A stretch of 54,735 nt of DNA from Phocaeicola sp. (GTDB lineage: Bacteria > Bacteroidota > Bacteroidia > Bacteroidales > Bacteroidaceae). Both the position numbers and the translations under genes were made by a program. The notes beneath the pieces were generated by a model. The model worked only from the letters and a program-made list of their open reading frames with translations, searched no databases and had not been told where the DNA came from. The first letter of the stretch is position 1. Every line of letters begins with the position of its first letter. This document shows, in pieces, positions 8,357 through 16,709 of the stretch. The DNA lies in the NCBI GenBank assembly GCA_020026225.1, contig JAHHQU010000006.1, positions 1-54,735 of the forward strand, read 5' to 3'.

Positions 8357-9229
8357 TTACACTTCTTCGTCATTAATAATGACTCTTTTGCATGCGTCCA
8401 TGAGCCATTTGGGGGTAGATGTGGCACCGCATATCCCTATAGACTGTGCTTCGTTGAGCCATTCACGGTTGATTTCTTCCGGTTTGTCAATCTGGTGCGC
8501 TCTTGGATTCACTTTCTTGCATTCTTGGTAGAGAATCTTCCCGTTGGAACTTTTATGTCCGCACACAAAGAGAATTACGTTGTGCGAGGCTGCGAACTTG
8601 CGGATGTTGGGCATTCTGTTTGCTACCTGACGGCAAATCGTGTCGAAGTATTGGAAGTTGGCTTCGCTCGAAATATGTTCCTGGATATAAGAAACAATCC
8701 GTTGGAATTCTTCCAAAGACTTGGTAGTTTGCGAATAGAGACTAATGTCTTTGGTGAAGTCTAATTGGGTCGCTTCGTCGAATTTCTCAATGACGATGGC
8801 CGTTCCACGTGTCTGGCCTACAAGACCAAGTACTTCTGCATGTCCATTCTTTCCGTAGATGACGATTTGTTTCTCTCTTCCGTCGGATGGAGCATTGAAT
8901 TCTTGCTTGATTCGTTTTTGCAGGCGTAGCACCACCGGACAGGTGGCGTCGATGATTTCAATCCCGTTCTCTTCCGCTAACTGGTAGGTCTCGGGTGGCT
9001 CTCCATGAGCACGCAACAGCACTTTTACGTTTCTGAGACGTGCAAATTCTTCGTGGTTGATTGTGATGAGGCCCAGTTTCTTCAGTCGCTCGCATTCCTG
9101 GTCGTTGTGGACAATGTCCCCCAAGCAATAGAGTGGGGTACCCTTAGCCAATTCTTCTTCGGCTTTATGAATTGCCGTAGTCACGCCGAAACAGAATCCT
9201 GATCCTTCGTCTATTTCTATATTATGCAT
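8357..9229 (-). CDS. ispH: 4-hydroxy-3-methylbut-2-enyl diphosphate reductase
   Basis: Last enzyme of the MEP isoprenoid pathway, a 4Fe-4S protein of 290 residues forming IPP and DMAPP. The three cluster cysteines are C13 (GFCFGV), C97 (DATCPVV) and C199 (DTICRQV). H41, H75 and the GHAEV acid motif (H130, E132) are also present. The start is ATG 9229, which overlaps the last eight bases of cmk (ATGCATAA), so translation is coupled. A start at 9250 would intrude further into cmk and adds a non-family tail. Confidence 0.95.
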   Translation of the reverse strand: MHNIEIDEGSGFCFGVTTAIHKAEEELAKGTPLYCLGDIVHNDQECERLKKLGLITINHEEFARLRNVKVLLRAHGEPPETYQLAEENGIEIIDATCPVVLRLQKRIKQEFNAPSDGREKQIVIYGKNGHAEVLGLVGQTRGTAIVIEKFDEATQLDFTKDISLYSQTTKSLEEFQRIVSYIQEHISSEANFQYFDTICRQVANRMPNIRKFAASHNVILFVCGHKSSNGKILYQECKKVNPRAHQIDKPEEINREWLNEAQSIGICGATSTPKWLMDACKRVIINDEEV

Positions 9230-9914
9230 GAGTCGCTTTTTCGAATTCATTTTGCAGCCATTCTTTTTGTTGTGCTATTGTAAGGTGGCTGTTGTCCAAG
9301 AGAATAGCATCGTCAGCTTTTCGGAGCGGGCTGACTTCGCGGCTCTGGTCAATACGGTCTCTTTCTTCTACGTTGTGCAGAATTTCTTCGAAAGAGGCTT
9401 CTTGGCCTTTTGCCTTAAGTTCCTCATAGCGGCGCTGGGCACGGATGGAGGCGGAAGCGGTGACGAATATTTTCAATTCGGCGTTTGGGAAAACAGCAGT
9501 TCCTATGTCTCGACCGTCCATTACGATTCCTTTTTCTTTACCCATTGCCTGCTGTTGTTCAACCAAGGCTTTGCGGACAAAGCTGAGAGCAGCGACAGGG
9601 CTTACTCGGCTGGAAACCTCTAAAGTACGTATCTTGTCTTCTACATTGATTCCGTTAAGGTAAGTCATCGGACGTTGAGTCTCTGGATTCAGCTGGAAAG
9701 TGATGTGGATATCCTGCATCTTTTCCTTCAATCCTTCTTCGTTAATCTGGCCGTTTGAAGCAAATAGACCGCTTTCTATGCAATAAAGGGTTACGGCACG
9801 ATACATTGCCCCGCTGTCAATATAAATGTAGCCAATTTCTTTGGCCAGGTCTTTAGCCATCGTGCTTTTTCCACAAGATGAAAAGCCGTCAATTGCTATG
9901 ATAATCTTTTTCAT
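9222..9914 (-). CDS. cmk: cytidylate kinase
   Basis: Phosphorylates CMP and dCMP with ATP, 230 residues. P-loop GFSSCGKST at residues 10-18, then YIDSGAMYRA, and the MDGRDIGTAVFP motif near the middle. The frame is open 59 codons further upstream, but that part is unlike any kinase and spans the promoter at 9960-9967, so I start at ATG 9914. It is transcribed with ispH. Confidence 0.95.
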   Translation of the reverse strand: MKKIIIAIDGFSSCGKSTMAKDLAKEIGYIYIDSGAMYRAVTLYCIESGLFASNGQINEEGLKEKMQDIHITFQLNPETQRPMTYLNGINVEDKIRTLEVSSRVSPVAALSFVRKALVEQQQAMGKEKGIVMDGRDIGTAVFPNAELKIFVTASASIRAQRRYEELKAKGQEASFEEILHNVEERDRIDQSREVSPLRKADDAILLDNSHLTIAQQKEWLQNEFEKATHA

Positions 9915-9959
9915 ATATACCTTATTAAATATAATGTGACTTATCTTTCTAATTCGTTT

Positions 9960-9967
9960 CAAAGATA
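9960..9967 (-). promoter_or_regulatory. -7 box (TATCTTTG) of cmk-ispH
   Basis: Full TAnnTTTG match on the minus strand, 45 bases before the cmk ATG. It supports the short cmk start. No clear -33 TTG is seen. Confidence 0.55.
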
Positions 9968-10038
9968 GGTAAAACTTTTCGGGCTGAGTAACACTATCGT
10001 AAAATGTTTTATTTTTACATATTTTTAAGGGTAAAGTG

Positions 10039-10068
10039 TTGCTGTTTAAAAGATTTGTACTACATTTG
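10039..10068 (+). promoter_or_regulatory. promoter of tonB (-33 TTG / -7 TACATTTG)
   Basis: TTG at 10039-10041, a 19-base spacer, then TACATTTG at 10061-10068. This matches the Bacteroidetes promoter consensus. The leader to the ATG is about 30 bases and A/T-rich. Confidence 0.65.
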
Positions 10069-10104
10069 CAGGACTGAGAATTATTAACCAATTAAATTTT
10101 TTTT

Positions 10105-10791
10105 ATGGAAATAAAAAAATCCCCAAAGGCGGATCTTGAAGGCAACAAGCTTACATGGATCCTGATTGGTTACGTGCTTATATTGGCAGCAGTTTTTGTT
10201 GCGTTCGAATGGACAGACCGCGACAAGAAGGTGACTACCGATACTGGTATCGTAGAACCGATCTTTGAAGAAGAAATGATTCCTATTACTGAACAGGAAG
10301 AACCAAAGCAAGCTCCTCCTCCCCCAGAAGCTCCGAAGGTAGAAGAAGTTTTGCAGATTGCAGACAACGAAGCTAACGTAGAAGAAACTACTATCAAGTC
10401 AAGTGAATCTGATGACGAGGCTGTAGAAATCAAATACGTAGAACCAGTTGTTGAAGAAGAAGAACCAGTTGAAGAAGAAATCTTCCAGGTTGTAGAAAAC
10501 ATGCCTGAATTCCCTGGTGGTATGGGTGCTTTGATGAAATTCTTGGGTAAGAACATCAAATATCCTACAATCGCTCAGGAAAACGGTGTACAGGGACGTG
10601 TAATCGTTCAGTTCGTTGTGAACAAAGACGGTTCAATCGTTGACCCGGTTGTTGTACGTTCAGTAGACCCTTACTTGGATAAAGAAGCTCTTCGCGTGGT
10701 TAAGGCTATGCCTAAGTGGAAACCAGGTATGCAGCGTGGTAAAACAGTACGTGTAAAATATACAGTGCCTGTAACATTCAAGTTGCAGTAA
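10105..10791 (+). CDS. tonB: energy transducer TonB
   Basis: Inner-membrane anchored protein of 228 residues that carries proton-motive-force energy to outer-membrane TonB-dependent transporters. One transmembrane helix (about residues 17-34) is followed by a periplasmic linker (about 45-135) with a short proline run (APPPPEAPK) and then mostly acidic residues. The C-terminal TonB domain shows YPTIAQENGVQGRVIVQFVV and ALRVVKAMPKWKPG. The Glu-rich linker differs from the Pro-Lys linker of enterobacterial TonB. The exbB/exbD genes lie 2.2 kb downstream on the same strand. Confidence 0.93.
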   Translation: MEIKKSPKADLEGNKLTWILIGYVLILAAVFVAFEWTDRDKKVTTDTGIVEPIFEEEMIPITEQEEPKQAPPPPEAPKVEEVLQIADNEANVEETTIKSSESDDEAVEIKYVEPVVEEEEPVEEEIFQVVENMPEFPGGMGALMKFLGKNIKYPTIAQENGVQGRVIVQFVVNKDGSIVDPVVVRSVDPYLDKEALRVVKAMPKWKPGMQRGKTVRVKYTVPVTFKLQ

Positions 10792-10810
10792 TCACGAATA
10801 TAGTACTACA

Positions 10811-10841
10811 AGGGCTGCTCCATAACGGGGCAGCCCTTTTC
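10811..10841 (+). terminator. intrinsic terminator after tonB
   Basis: Eight-base GC-rich arms AGGGCTGC (10811-10818) and GCAGCCCT (10830-10837), followed by a short T run. It separates tonB from the prenyl synthase gene. Confidence 0.8.
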
Positions 10842-10864
10842 ATAACCTTTAAAAACTAAAAATC

Positions 10865-11848
10865 ATGACTCAGCAGAAAAGTGATGAATTGGTAAAGCTG
10901 GTGAATGCTTACCTTGAACAGCTTTCTTATGTGAGAGAACCGAAAGGATTGTACGCTCCCATTGAATATGTGTTGGGATTAGGTGGAAAACGTTTGCGTC
11001 CAGTTTTGATGCTGTTGACCTATAACTTGTTTCATGAAAAGGTAGCTCAAATCCTACCTCAGGCTATCGGACTGGAAACTTACCATAATTTTACACTTCT
11101 TCATGATGATGTGATGGATCGTGCCGATATGCGTAGAGGAAAACCTACCGTGCATGTGAAGTGGAACGATAATGCAGCTATTTTGTCTGGTGACGCAATG
11201 GTGTCTTTGGCTTTTCAGCTTATGCTGAAGGATTGTCCAAGTGAATGCCTGCCTTCTGTAATGGAAGCTTTTACTCGTGCTACCTTGGAAGTGTGCGAGG
11301 GACAGCAATGGGATTTGGAGTTTGAACACCGTTTTGATGTGACCGTAGACGAATACATCGAAATGATTCGCTTGAAAACATCTGCTTTGCTGGCAGCTCC
11401 GTTTGAAATAGGTGCTCATCTGGCTGGCGCTTCTAAAGAAGATGTGAAGAACCTTTATGAATTTGGCCAGAAATTGGGATTGGCTTTCCAGCTGCAGGAT
11501 GACTATTTGGATGTATATGGCGACCCGGCTGTATTCGGCAAGAAGATTGGCGGCGACATTTGCTGCAGCAAAAAAACTTATATGTTGATCACTGCACTGG
11601 AACGTGCACAAGGAGAAACGAAGAAAGAATTGGAACGTTGGATTGCTGCGGAGCAGTTCGACAAAGAAGAAAAGATAGCCGCTGTAACAGCTATATATAA
11701 TAAGGAGGGAATAGCCGAAGCTTGTCAAGAACAAATCAACCGTTACTATGATGAAGGCTTGCAGTATTTGGAAAAAGTTTCTGTAGATGCTTCCCTTAAA
11801 GAAAATCTGAAACAGTATGTCGGCAAATTGATGAATCGTAAATTATAA
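10865..11848 (+). CDS. polyprenyl (isoprenyl) diphosphate synthase
   Basis: Trans-isoprenyl diphosphate synthase of 327 residues, condensing IPP with allylic diphosphates. The first aspartate-rich motif is D81-D82-V-M-D85 (LLHDDVMDRADMRRGKP) and the second is LQDDYLDVYGD. Phe76, five residues before the first Asp, is the position that limits chain length in short-chain synthases. A farnesyl or geranylgeranyl product is therefore plausible; this is inference. GGKRLRP provides the IPP-binding lysine and arginine. It overlaps no neighbour and is followed 11 bases later by tatD. Confidence 0.9.
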   Translation: MTQQKSDELVKLVNAYLEQLSYVREPKGLYAPIEYVLGLGGKRLRPVLMLLTYNLFHEKVAQILPQAIGLETYHNFTLLHDDVMDRADMRRGKPTVHVKWNDNAAILSGDAMVSLAFQLMLKDCPSECLPSVMEAFTRATLEVCEGQQWDLEFEHRFDVTVDEYIEMIRLKTSALLAAPFEIGAHLAGASKEDVKNLYEFGQKLGLAFQLQDDYLDVYGDPAVFGKKIGGDICCSKKTYMLITALERAQGETKKELERWIAAEQFDKEEKIAAVTAIYNKEGIAEACQEQINRYYDEGLQYLEKVSVDASLKENLKQYVGKLMNRKL

Positions 11849-11859
11849 TAAGGTGTCTT

Positions 11860-12651
11860 ATGGTACAGCTGATAGATACACACACTCATTTGTTTGCAGA
11901 GGAATTTGAGGAAGACCGTGATTTGGCTGTGATTCGTGCGGTGGAAGCCGGTGTCACACGTCTGTTTATGCCGAATATAGACGAGACGAGTGTAGATGCT
12001 TTATTGTCTCTTTGTGAATCTCATAAGGAATGTTATCCTTTGATCGGATTCCATCCTACTTCGGTAGATGCTGATTGGAAGGAGCGTTTGGCTAAGGTAG
12101 AAAAAGTCTTTTGTTCTGGGCGTCGTTTCTATGGAATCGGTGAGGTGGGTCTCGACTTGTATTGGGATGCCACTTTTAGAAAGGAGCAGATGCATGTGCT
12201 GGATATTCAAATTGGTTGGGCACTGGAAGCTGATTTGCCGTTGATTATACATTGCCGTAATGCTCAAGATGACCTGATGCAAGTGATGGAACCTTACCAT
12301 AATACATCCCTTCGAGGCATTTTCCATAGTTTCAGTGGTACAGAGGAAGAGGCGGCAGAACTCCTTGCATACAAGAATTTCATGTTGGGAGTGAACGGTA
12401 TTGTCACATTCAAGAAAAGCACCTTGGGGGATGTTCTTAAAAGTACAGTCCCTTTGGAACGTGTGGTCTTGGAAACCGATTCACCTTATTTGGCTCCAGT
12501 TCCGCATCGTGGACGAAGGAATGAAAGTGCCTATTTATGCGATACGGCCATGAAACTTTGTTCGATTTACAGCGTTGATATGGAAACGATGGCTGTGAAA
12601 ACAACCGGAAATGCCCTGAAAGTTTTCGATAATGCAACAGGAAGATTATAA
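11860..12651 (+). CDS. tatD: TatD family metal-dependent hydrolase (DNase)
   Basis: Cytoplasmic TIM-barrel hydrolase of 263 residues. Metal-binding family motifs are visible in order: DTHTHL near the N-terminus, IGEVGLDLYW, IHCRNAQDD, HSFSGT and ETDSPYLAP. Characterised TatD proteins are 3'-5' exonucleases or DNases. It sits 11 bases after the prenyl synthase and likely shares its transcript. No clear terminator follows before the tRNA. Confidence 0.93.
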   Translation: MVQLIDTHTHLFAEEFEEDRDLAVIRAVEAGVTRLFMPNIDETSVDALLSLCESHKECYPLIGFHPTSVDADWKERLAKVEKVFCSGRRFYGIGEVGLDLYWDATFRKEQMHVLDIQIGWALEADLPLIIHCRNAQDDLMQVMEPYHNTSLRGIFHSFSGTEEEAAELLAYKNFMLGVNGIVTFKKSTLGDVLKSTVPLERVVLETDSPYLAPVPHRGRRNESAYLCDTAMKLCSIYSVDMETMAVKTTGNALKVFDNATGRL

Positions 12652-12741
12652 TTTTTATTAATTTTGGCATGTATTTAAAACTTTTGTGGTCTCGATGCTG
12701 TGTAAGAAGAAAAAAAAGAATACATTTGTGACTGAAATCAC

Positions 12742-12770
12742 TTGTGGTTTGCTTTTTTATTTGTAATTTG
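12742..12770 (+). promoter_or_regulatory. possible promoter of tRNA-Ser
   Basis: A TTG at 12742-12744 and, 19 bases later, TAATTTG at 12764-12770, one base short of the TAnnTTTG box. A full box, TACATTTG, lies earlier at 12721-12728. Either could start the tRNA transcript. Confidence 0.3.
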
Positions 12771-12808
12771 CATTCGATTTCAGAAATGAGGGCCATTTGA
12801 GCCCACTA

Positions 12809-12896
12809 GGAGAGGTGCTCGAGTGGTTGAAGAGGCACGCCTGGAAAGCGTGTATACGCCAAAAGTGTATCACGGGTTCGAATCCCGTTCTCTCCG
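12809..12896 (+). tRNA. tRNA-Ser (anticodon GGA)
   Basis: An 88-base class II tRNA. Acceptor arm GGAGAGG (12809-12815) pairs with TCTCTCC (12889-12895, one G-U), with discriminator G. The anticodon stem CACGC/GCGTG holds loop CTGGAAA, hence anticodon GGA, reading UCC and UCU. A long variable arm (TACGCCAAAAGTGTA region) and the T loop GGTTCGAATCC confirm serine. CCA is not encoded. Confidence 0.96.
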
Positions 12897-12964
12897 CTAA
12901 AAGAATAACAAGAAAAAACAATTTATAACTATTAATTAATTAATCTTAAAAAATTAGACACACA

Positions 12965-13726
12965 ATGAAAAAGTTATTTGCAATTCTTGCAGTGATGGGA
13001 GTTTTCTCGTTAGGAATGACTCAGACAGTTATGGCTCAGGATGCTGCTCCTGCAGAAGTTACTACTGAAGCAGTTGTTGAAGAAGGCAGTATGCACAAAG
13101 AACTTAAAACTAAGTTTATCGAAGGTGACGCTAGCTTCATGTCATTGGTAGCAATCGCTTTGGTTCTTGGTTTGGCTTTCTGTATCGAACGTATTATTTA
13201 CTTAAGCCTTGCTGAAGTTGACGCTAAAAAATTGATGGCTAAACTTGAAGCTGCATTGGAAAAAGGTGATGTAGAAGGTGCAAAAACTATCTGTCGTAAC
13301 ACTCGTGGTCCTGTCGCTTCTATCTGCTACCAGGGTTTGATGAGAGTAGACGAAGGTTTGGATGTTGTTGAACGTTCTGTAGTTTCTTACGGTGGTGTTC
13401 AGGCAGGTTACCTTGAAAAAGGATGCTCTTGGATTACATTGTTCATCGCTATGGCTCCATCTCTTGGTTTCTTGGGTACTGTAATTGGTATGGTTATGGC
13501 ATTTGATAAAATCCAGCAGGCAGGTGATATCTCTCCGACAGTTGTTGCTGGTGGTATGAAAGTTGCGTTGATCACTACTATCTTCGGTTTGGTTGTTGCA
13601 TTGATCCTTCAGGTATTCTACAACTACATCCTTTCAAAAATCGAAGCTATCACAAGCCAGATGGAAGATTCTTCTATCACATTGCTTGATATGATCATGA
13701 AGTACAACTTGAAATACAAAAAATAA
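12965..13726 (+). CDS. exbB: MotA/TolQ/ExbB proton channel protein ExbB
   Basis: Inner-membrane subunit of the TonB motor, 253 residues. An N-terminal signal-like helix (residues 1-24, ending VMAQ) precedes an acidic periplasmic stretch. A helix follows at about 58-78, and after a cytoplasmic domain come the paired helices typical of ExbB/TolQ (about 155-180 and 195-220, with SLGFLGTVIGMV). It heads the exbB-orf-exbD-exbD operon. Between the tRNA end and this ATG I find no TAnnTTTG box, so read-through from the tRNA or a non-standard promoter is possible. Confidence 0.93.
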   Translation: MKKLFAILAVMGVFSLGMTQTVMAQDAAPAEVTTEAVVEEGSMHKELKTKFIEGDASFMSLVAIALVLGLAFCIERIIYLSLAEVDAKKLMAKLEAALEKGDVEGAKTICRNTRGPVASICYQGLMRVDEGLDVVERSVVSYGGVQAGYLEKGCSWITLFIAMAPSLGFLGTVIGMVMAFDKIQQAGDISPTVVAGGMKVALITTIFGLVVALILQVFYNYILSKIEAITSQMEDSSITLLDMIMKYNLKYKK

Positions 13727-13734
13727 TTAAGAAA

Positions 13735-14196
13735 ATGGCTAAAATATCATATAAAATGTCATACTACGTATTCTATGTCTGCGTAGCACTTATCTTAGTG
13801 GTATTAGGCATGTTTTACGGAGTAGGCTATAACAATCCTGTAGGTGAATACAATGAACCTGCACATACAGAAACATTGATTTACTTGATGTATGGTATGC
13901 TTGCAGTTTCTATCATCATGACTGTTTTAGGAGGTCTTGTTAAGTTCTTTGGTGCATTGAAGGATAATCCTACAAGTGCAATCAAATCTTTAGTAGGCGT
14001 CTTGTTACTAGTAGTTTTGCTTGTCGTTACTTACAATATTGGTTCTGCAGAACCTGTATTGATGGCTGACGGTAACACATACTCAGATGTTACAATGCTT
14101 AAAGTTTCTGATATGTTGATCTTCTCAACTTATATCTTGCTTGGCATTGCTTCTGTTGGTACATTAATCAACCTTTCAGGTATCTTTAAAAGATAA
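13735..14196 (+). CDS. four-helix membrane protein in the exb operon
   Basis: A 153-residue protein I cannot assign to a named family. Four hydrophobic segments are clear (about residues 9-30, 46-70, 83-103 and 124-148), with short loops and a periplasmic-looking segment between helices 1 and 2 (NNPVGEYNEPAHTE). It starts eight bases after exbB and is followed by two exbD genes, so it is made with the TonB motor. It may be an accessory or assembly subunit; this is inference from position only. Confidence 0.85.
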   Translation: MAKISYKMSYYVFYVCVALILVVLGMFYGVGYNNPVGEYNEPAHTETLIYLMYGMLAVSIIMTVLGGLVKFFGALKDNPTSAIKSLVGVLLLVVLLVVTYNIGSAEPVLMADGNTYSDVTMLKVSDMLIFSTYILLGIASVGTLINLSGIFKR

Positions 14197-14232
14197 TATT
14201 TCATTGAAGTTTAATAATTAAAAGTAAGAAAA

Positions 14233-14823
14233 ATGGCAAGAAAAAAAAGAGGCGTACCCGGTATTAACTCAAGCTCAACAGCCGATATCGCTTTCATGTT
14301 GCTTATCTTCTTCCTTATTACAACATCAATGGATACTGACCGTGGTTTGGCGAGACGTTTGCCGCCTCCCCCAGAAAACGATCAGCGTGAAAAGAGTGAT
14401 ATTATTGTAAAGGAACGAAATGTTCTCCAGGTCCGTGTCAATAAGAATGACGAATTGATGGTAGGTGGAGAATTTTTGGATATCAAGCAATTAAGAGCTA
14501 AAGCAAAAGAATTCATAGCTAACCCAAATAATGATGAAAACTTGCCAGAAAAGCATGCTAAAAACTTGCCTTTCTTTGGTAATGTCATGATTACTGAAAA
14601 ACACGTTATTTCTGTACAGAATGACGTTGGTACAAGTTATGATGCTTATATTCAGATTCAGAACGAATTGGTAGCCGCTTACAACGAATTGCGTAATGAA
14701 CTTGCTCAGTCTCAGTTCGGTAAGGCTTTGGCTGATTGTTCTGAAGAAGAAAAGCAGGCTGTGATAGATTACTATCCACAGAAAATTTCTGAAGCTGAAC
14801 CTAAAAAATATGGAGGAAAATAA
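14233..14823 (+). CDS. exbD: biopolymer transporter ExbD (first copy)
   Basis: Periplasmic, single-helix motor subunit of 196 residues. The proton-carrying aspartate is D18 in STADIAFMLLIFFLITTS. The periplasmic domain is longer than in E. coli ExbD (141 residues), with an extra C-terminal stretch after about residue 150. It is followed after two bases by the second exbD, so the pair is probably made in a fixed ratio. Confidence 0.92.
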   Translation: MARKKRGVPGINSSSTADIAFMLLIFFLITTSMDTDRGLARRLPPPPENDQREKSDIIVKERNVLQVRVNKNDELMVGGEFLDIKQLRAKAKEFIANPNNDENLPEKHAKNLPFFGNVMITEKHVISVQNDVGTSYDAYIQIQNELVAAYNELRNELAQSQFGKALADCSEEEKQAVIDYYPQKISEAEPKKYGGK

Positions 14824-14825
14824 TA

Positions 14826-15290
14826 ATGGGAAAATTTAATAAGAGCGGTAAACGTGGCATGCCGGAGTTGAATACTTCATCTTTGCCTGACCTTATCTTT
14901 ACCATGTTGTTCTTCTTCATGATTACAACAACTATGCGTGAAGTATCTTTGAAGGTTCAGTTCAAAGTTCCAGCTGCAACAGAATTGGAAAAACTTGAAA
15001 AGAAGTCTTTGGTTTCTTTCATCTACATCGGTAAACCGATGCCTGAGTACCAAAAAAAGATGGGTACTACTGACCGTATCCAGTTGAACGATAAGTTTGC
15101 TGAATCTAACGAAGTACAGGACTACATCTATCAGGAACGTGAAAACATGAAAGAAGAGGACAAACCTTATATGCAGGTTTCTATGAAAGTAGATGCTCAG
15201 ACAAAAATGGGTATTGTTCAGGAAGTAAAACAAGCACTTCGTCAAGCATATGCTTTGAAAATTAACTATTCTGCAACCATTCGTCAGTAA
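14826..15290 (+). CDS. exbD: biopolymer transporter ExbD (second copy)
   Basis: A second ExbD of 154 residues, diverged from the first. The transmembrane aspartate is D22 in LPDLIFTMLFFFMITTT. It ends the exb operon, followed by a strong terminator. Two unlike ExbDs in one operon are common in Bacteroidetes and suggest a mixed ExbD dimer in the motor, though the sequence alone does not show this. Confidence 0.92.
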   Translation: MGKFNKSGKRGMPELNTSSLPDLIFTMLFFFMITTTMREVSLKVQFKVPAATELEKLEKKSLVSFIYIGKPMPEYQKKMGTTDRIQLNDKFAESNEVQDYIYQERENMKEEDKPYMQVSMKVDAQTKMGIVQEVKQALRQAYALKINYSATIRQ

Positions 15291-15308
15291 TAGTTCAATT
15301 TATAATCT

Positions 15309-15343
15309 AAAAAAAGAGTTGCTCAATGAGCAACTCTTTTTTT
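15309..15343 (+). terminator. intrinsic terminator of the exb operon
   Basis: Near-perfect hairpin AAAAGAGTTGCTC / GAGCAACTCTTTT with a three-base loop, followed by a T run. The A run on the left also lets it work for the opposite strand (GNAT gene). Confidence 0.85.
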
Positions 15344-15388
15344 ATCTTCTTATGCTTGCGTATCGCAGATCAACGCATGCTTGATGTG

Positions 15389-15934
15389 TTAGAGACAGGT
15401 ACTGTAAACTTCTTTATATAATGTCTTTACGATTCTTTCAAAGTCATCGTCCAAAGTGTCCACTCCATAATACATGATTTTAAGAGGAACACATACACCG
15501 TCCGGTCTGTAGGCCGGTTGAATATAATTCCTGTCACAAAGCTTGAATCCGTTTCTGCTGTAGAATCCGACACGGCGTGTAGTAAGTTCATCTTCCGGTT
15601 CCTCTACCTCAAGAACGATCACTCCAGGCAAGATTTCCTTCACTGCAGACATGATTTTACTGCCATATCCTTGATTCCTTACCAGGGGAGAGGTTGCTAG
15701 ATGTTCCACGTAATGAAAGTCTCCGAACGTCCAAGTTGTGACGACTCCCACCTGAATCGTTTCACCATTTACTTCATCTGTTATCAGGTGCGTTGTAAAT
15801 AAAGGATTGTGGTCTGTATTGCTTCTTTGCATTTCGTCATCCCGTCGTTCTTCTTTAGGAAATGAGGCATTAAGCAAGTTCTCTACAAAGGAATATCCTT
15901 CATCTTTGGTTGTAATTTTTGTCAGTTTCAGCAT
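15389..15934 (-). CDS. GNAT family N-acetyltransferase
   Basis: A 181-residue acyl-CoA-dependent acetyltransferase fold. The acetyl-CoA pyrophosphate loop is visible as VRNQGYGSKIM, preceded by the strand YVEHLATSPL. The later FYSRNGFKLCDR matches motif B. The substrate cannot be inferred; neighbours are unrelated. A -7 box at 16120-16127 would give a leader near 180 bases containing a 17-codon reading frame (see findings). Confidence 0.88.
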   Translation of the reverse strand: MLKLTKITTKDEGYSFVENLLNASFPKEERRDDEMQRSNTDHNPLFTTHLITDEVNGETIQVGVVTTWTFGDFHYVEHLATSPLVRNQGYGSKIMSAVKEILPGVIVLEVEEPEDELTTRRVGFYSRNGFKLCDRNYIQPAYRPDGVCVPLKIMYYGVDTLDDDFERIVKTLYKEVYSTCL

Positions 15935-16119
15935 ATTTAATCGTTTTATGAGTGATGCTCAGTAAATAAATAGTTGAGTGGATTTCGAGGATGAATCATC
16001 AGCTCGTACTTCTTACTTTTATGAAAATGATTGAATTTTGTCCGAATAAGCCCCAAATCTCCAGAGGAGGGAAAACAATTACCTGTGGAAATTTGTTCAT
16101 AAATAGTAAAATATAATAG

Positions 16120-16127
16120 CAAAGATA
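16120..16127 (-). promoter_or_regulatory. possible distant -7 box (TATCTTTG) of the GNAT gene
   Basis: Full TAnnTTTG match on the minus strand, about 185 bases before the GNAT start. It is the only full match I found between the two divergent genes in this orientation. Confidence 0.35.
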
Positions 16128-16190
16128 TAAAATTATCTTTATAGAAAAACGAATTTGTTATTTCTGTGGCTAATTATACAAGATTAGATG

Positions 16191-16198
16191 TATCTTTG
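16191..16198 (+). promoter_or_regulatory. -7 box (TATCTTTG) of the Lrp-type regulator
   Basis: Full TAnnTTTG match 21 bases before the ATG at 16220, in an A/T-rich region. Confidence 0.55.
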
Positions 16199-16219
16199 CA
16201 GGAATTTTAAAAGAATAAA

Positions 16220-16696
16220 ATGGGACATCATCAATTAGATAGTTTAGATGAACAGATTCTGCAATTGATAGCAGATAATGCACGCATTCCTTTTTTGGAA
16301 GTAGCACGTGCTTGTAATGTTTCGGGTGCTGCAATACATCAACGTATTCAGAAATTATCGAATTTGGGAATCATCAAAGGTTCCGAATTCGTCATTGATC
16401 CTGAAAAGGTGGGTTATGAAACCTGTGCCTACATTGGCCTTTATTTAAAGGATCCATCCCTCTTTGATTCTGTTACTGAATCATTGAAGAAAATACCAGA
16501 GGTAGTAGAATGTCATTTTACTACAGGTCAGTATGACATGTTTATTAAAATCTATGCAAAGAATAATCATCATTTGCTGAACATTATCCATGACAAGCTT
16601 CAGCCGTTAGGATTGTCTCGTTCTGAAACGATTATTTCTTTCCATGAAGCCATCAGACGCCAACTCCCTATTGAGGACTTGGCGAATGAAGAATAA
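16220..16696 (+). CDS. Lrp/AsnC family transcriptional regulator
   Basis: A 158-residue DNA-binding regulator. The N-terminal AsnC helix-turn-helix (about residues 5-55: LDEQILQLIADNARIPFLEV, CNVSGAAIHQRIQKL) is followed by the RAM/AsnC ligand-binding domain (about 70-145, with VVECHFTTGQYDMFIKI). Such proteins usually sense an amino acid. No obvious target operon lies beside it. Only 13 bases separate it from the convergent folA, with no terminator between. Confidence 0.93.
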   Translation: MGHHQLDSLDEQILQLIADNARIPFLEVARACNVSGAAIHQRIQKLSNLGIIKGSEFVIDPEKVGYETCAYIGLYLKDPSLFDSVTESLKKIPEVVECHFTTGQYDMFIKIYAKNNHHLLNIIHDKLQPLGLSRSETIISFHEAIRRQLPIEDLANEE

Positions 16697-16709
16697 CAGA
16701 TGGCTTGAA

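Noticed and set aside
9915..10091. 59-codon N-terminal extension of cmk
   Set aside because: Spans the cmk promoter; the kinase P-loop sits at the normal distance from ATG 9914.
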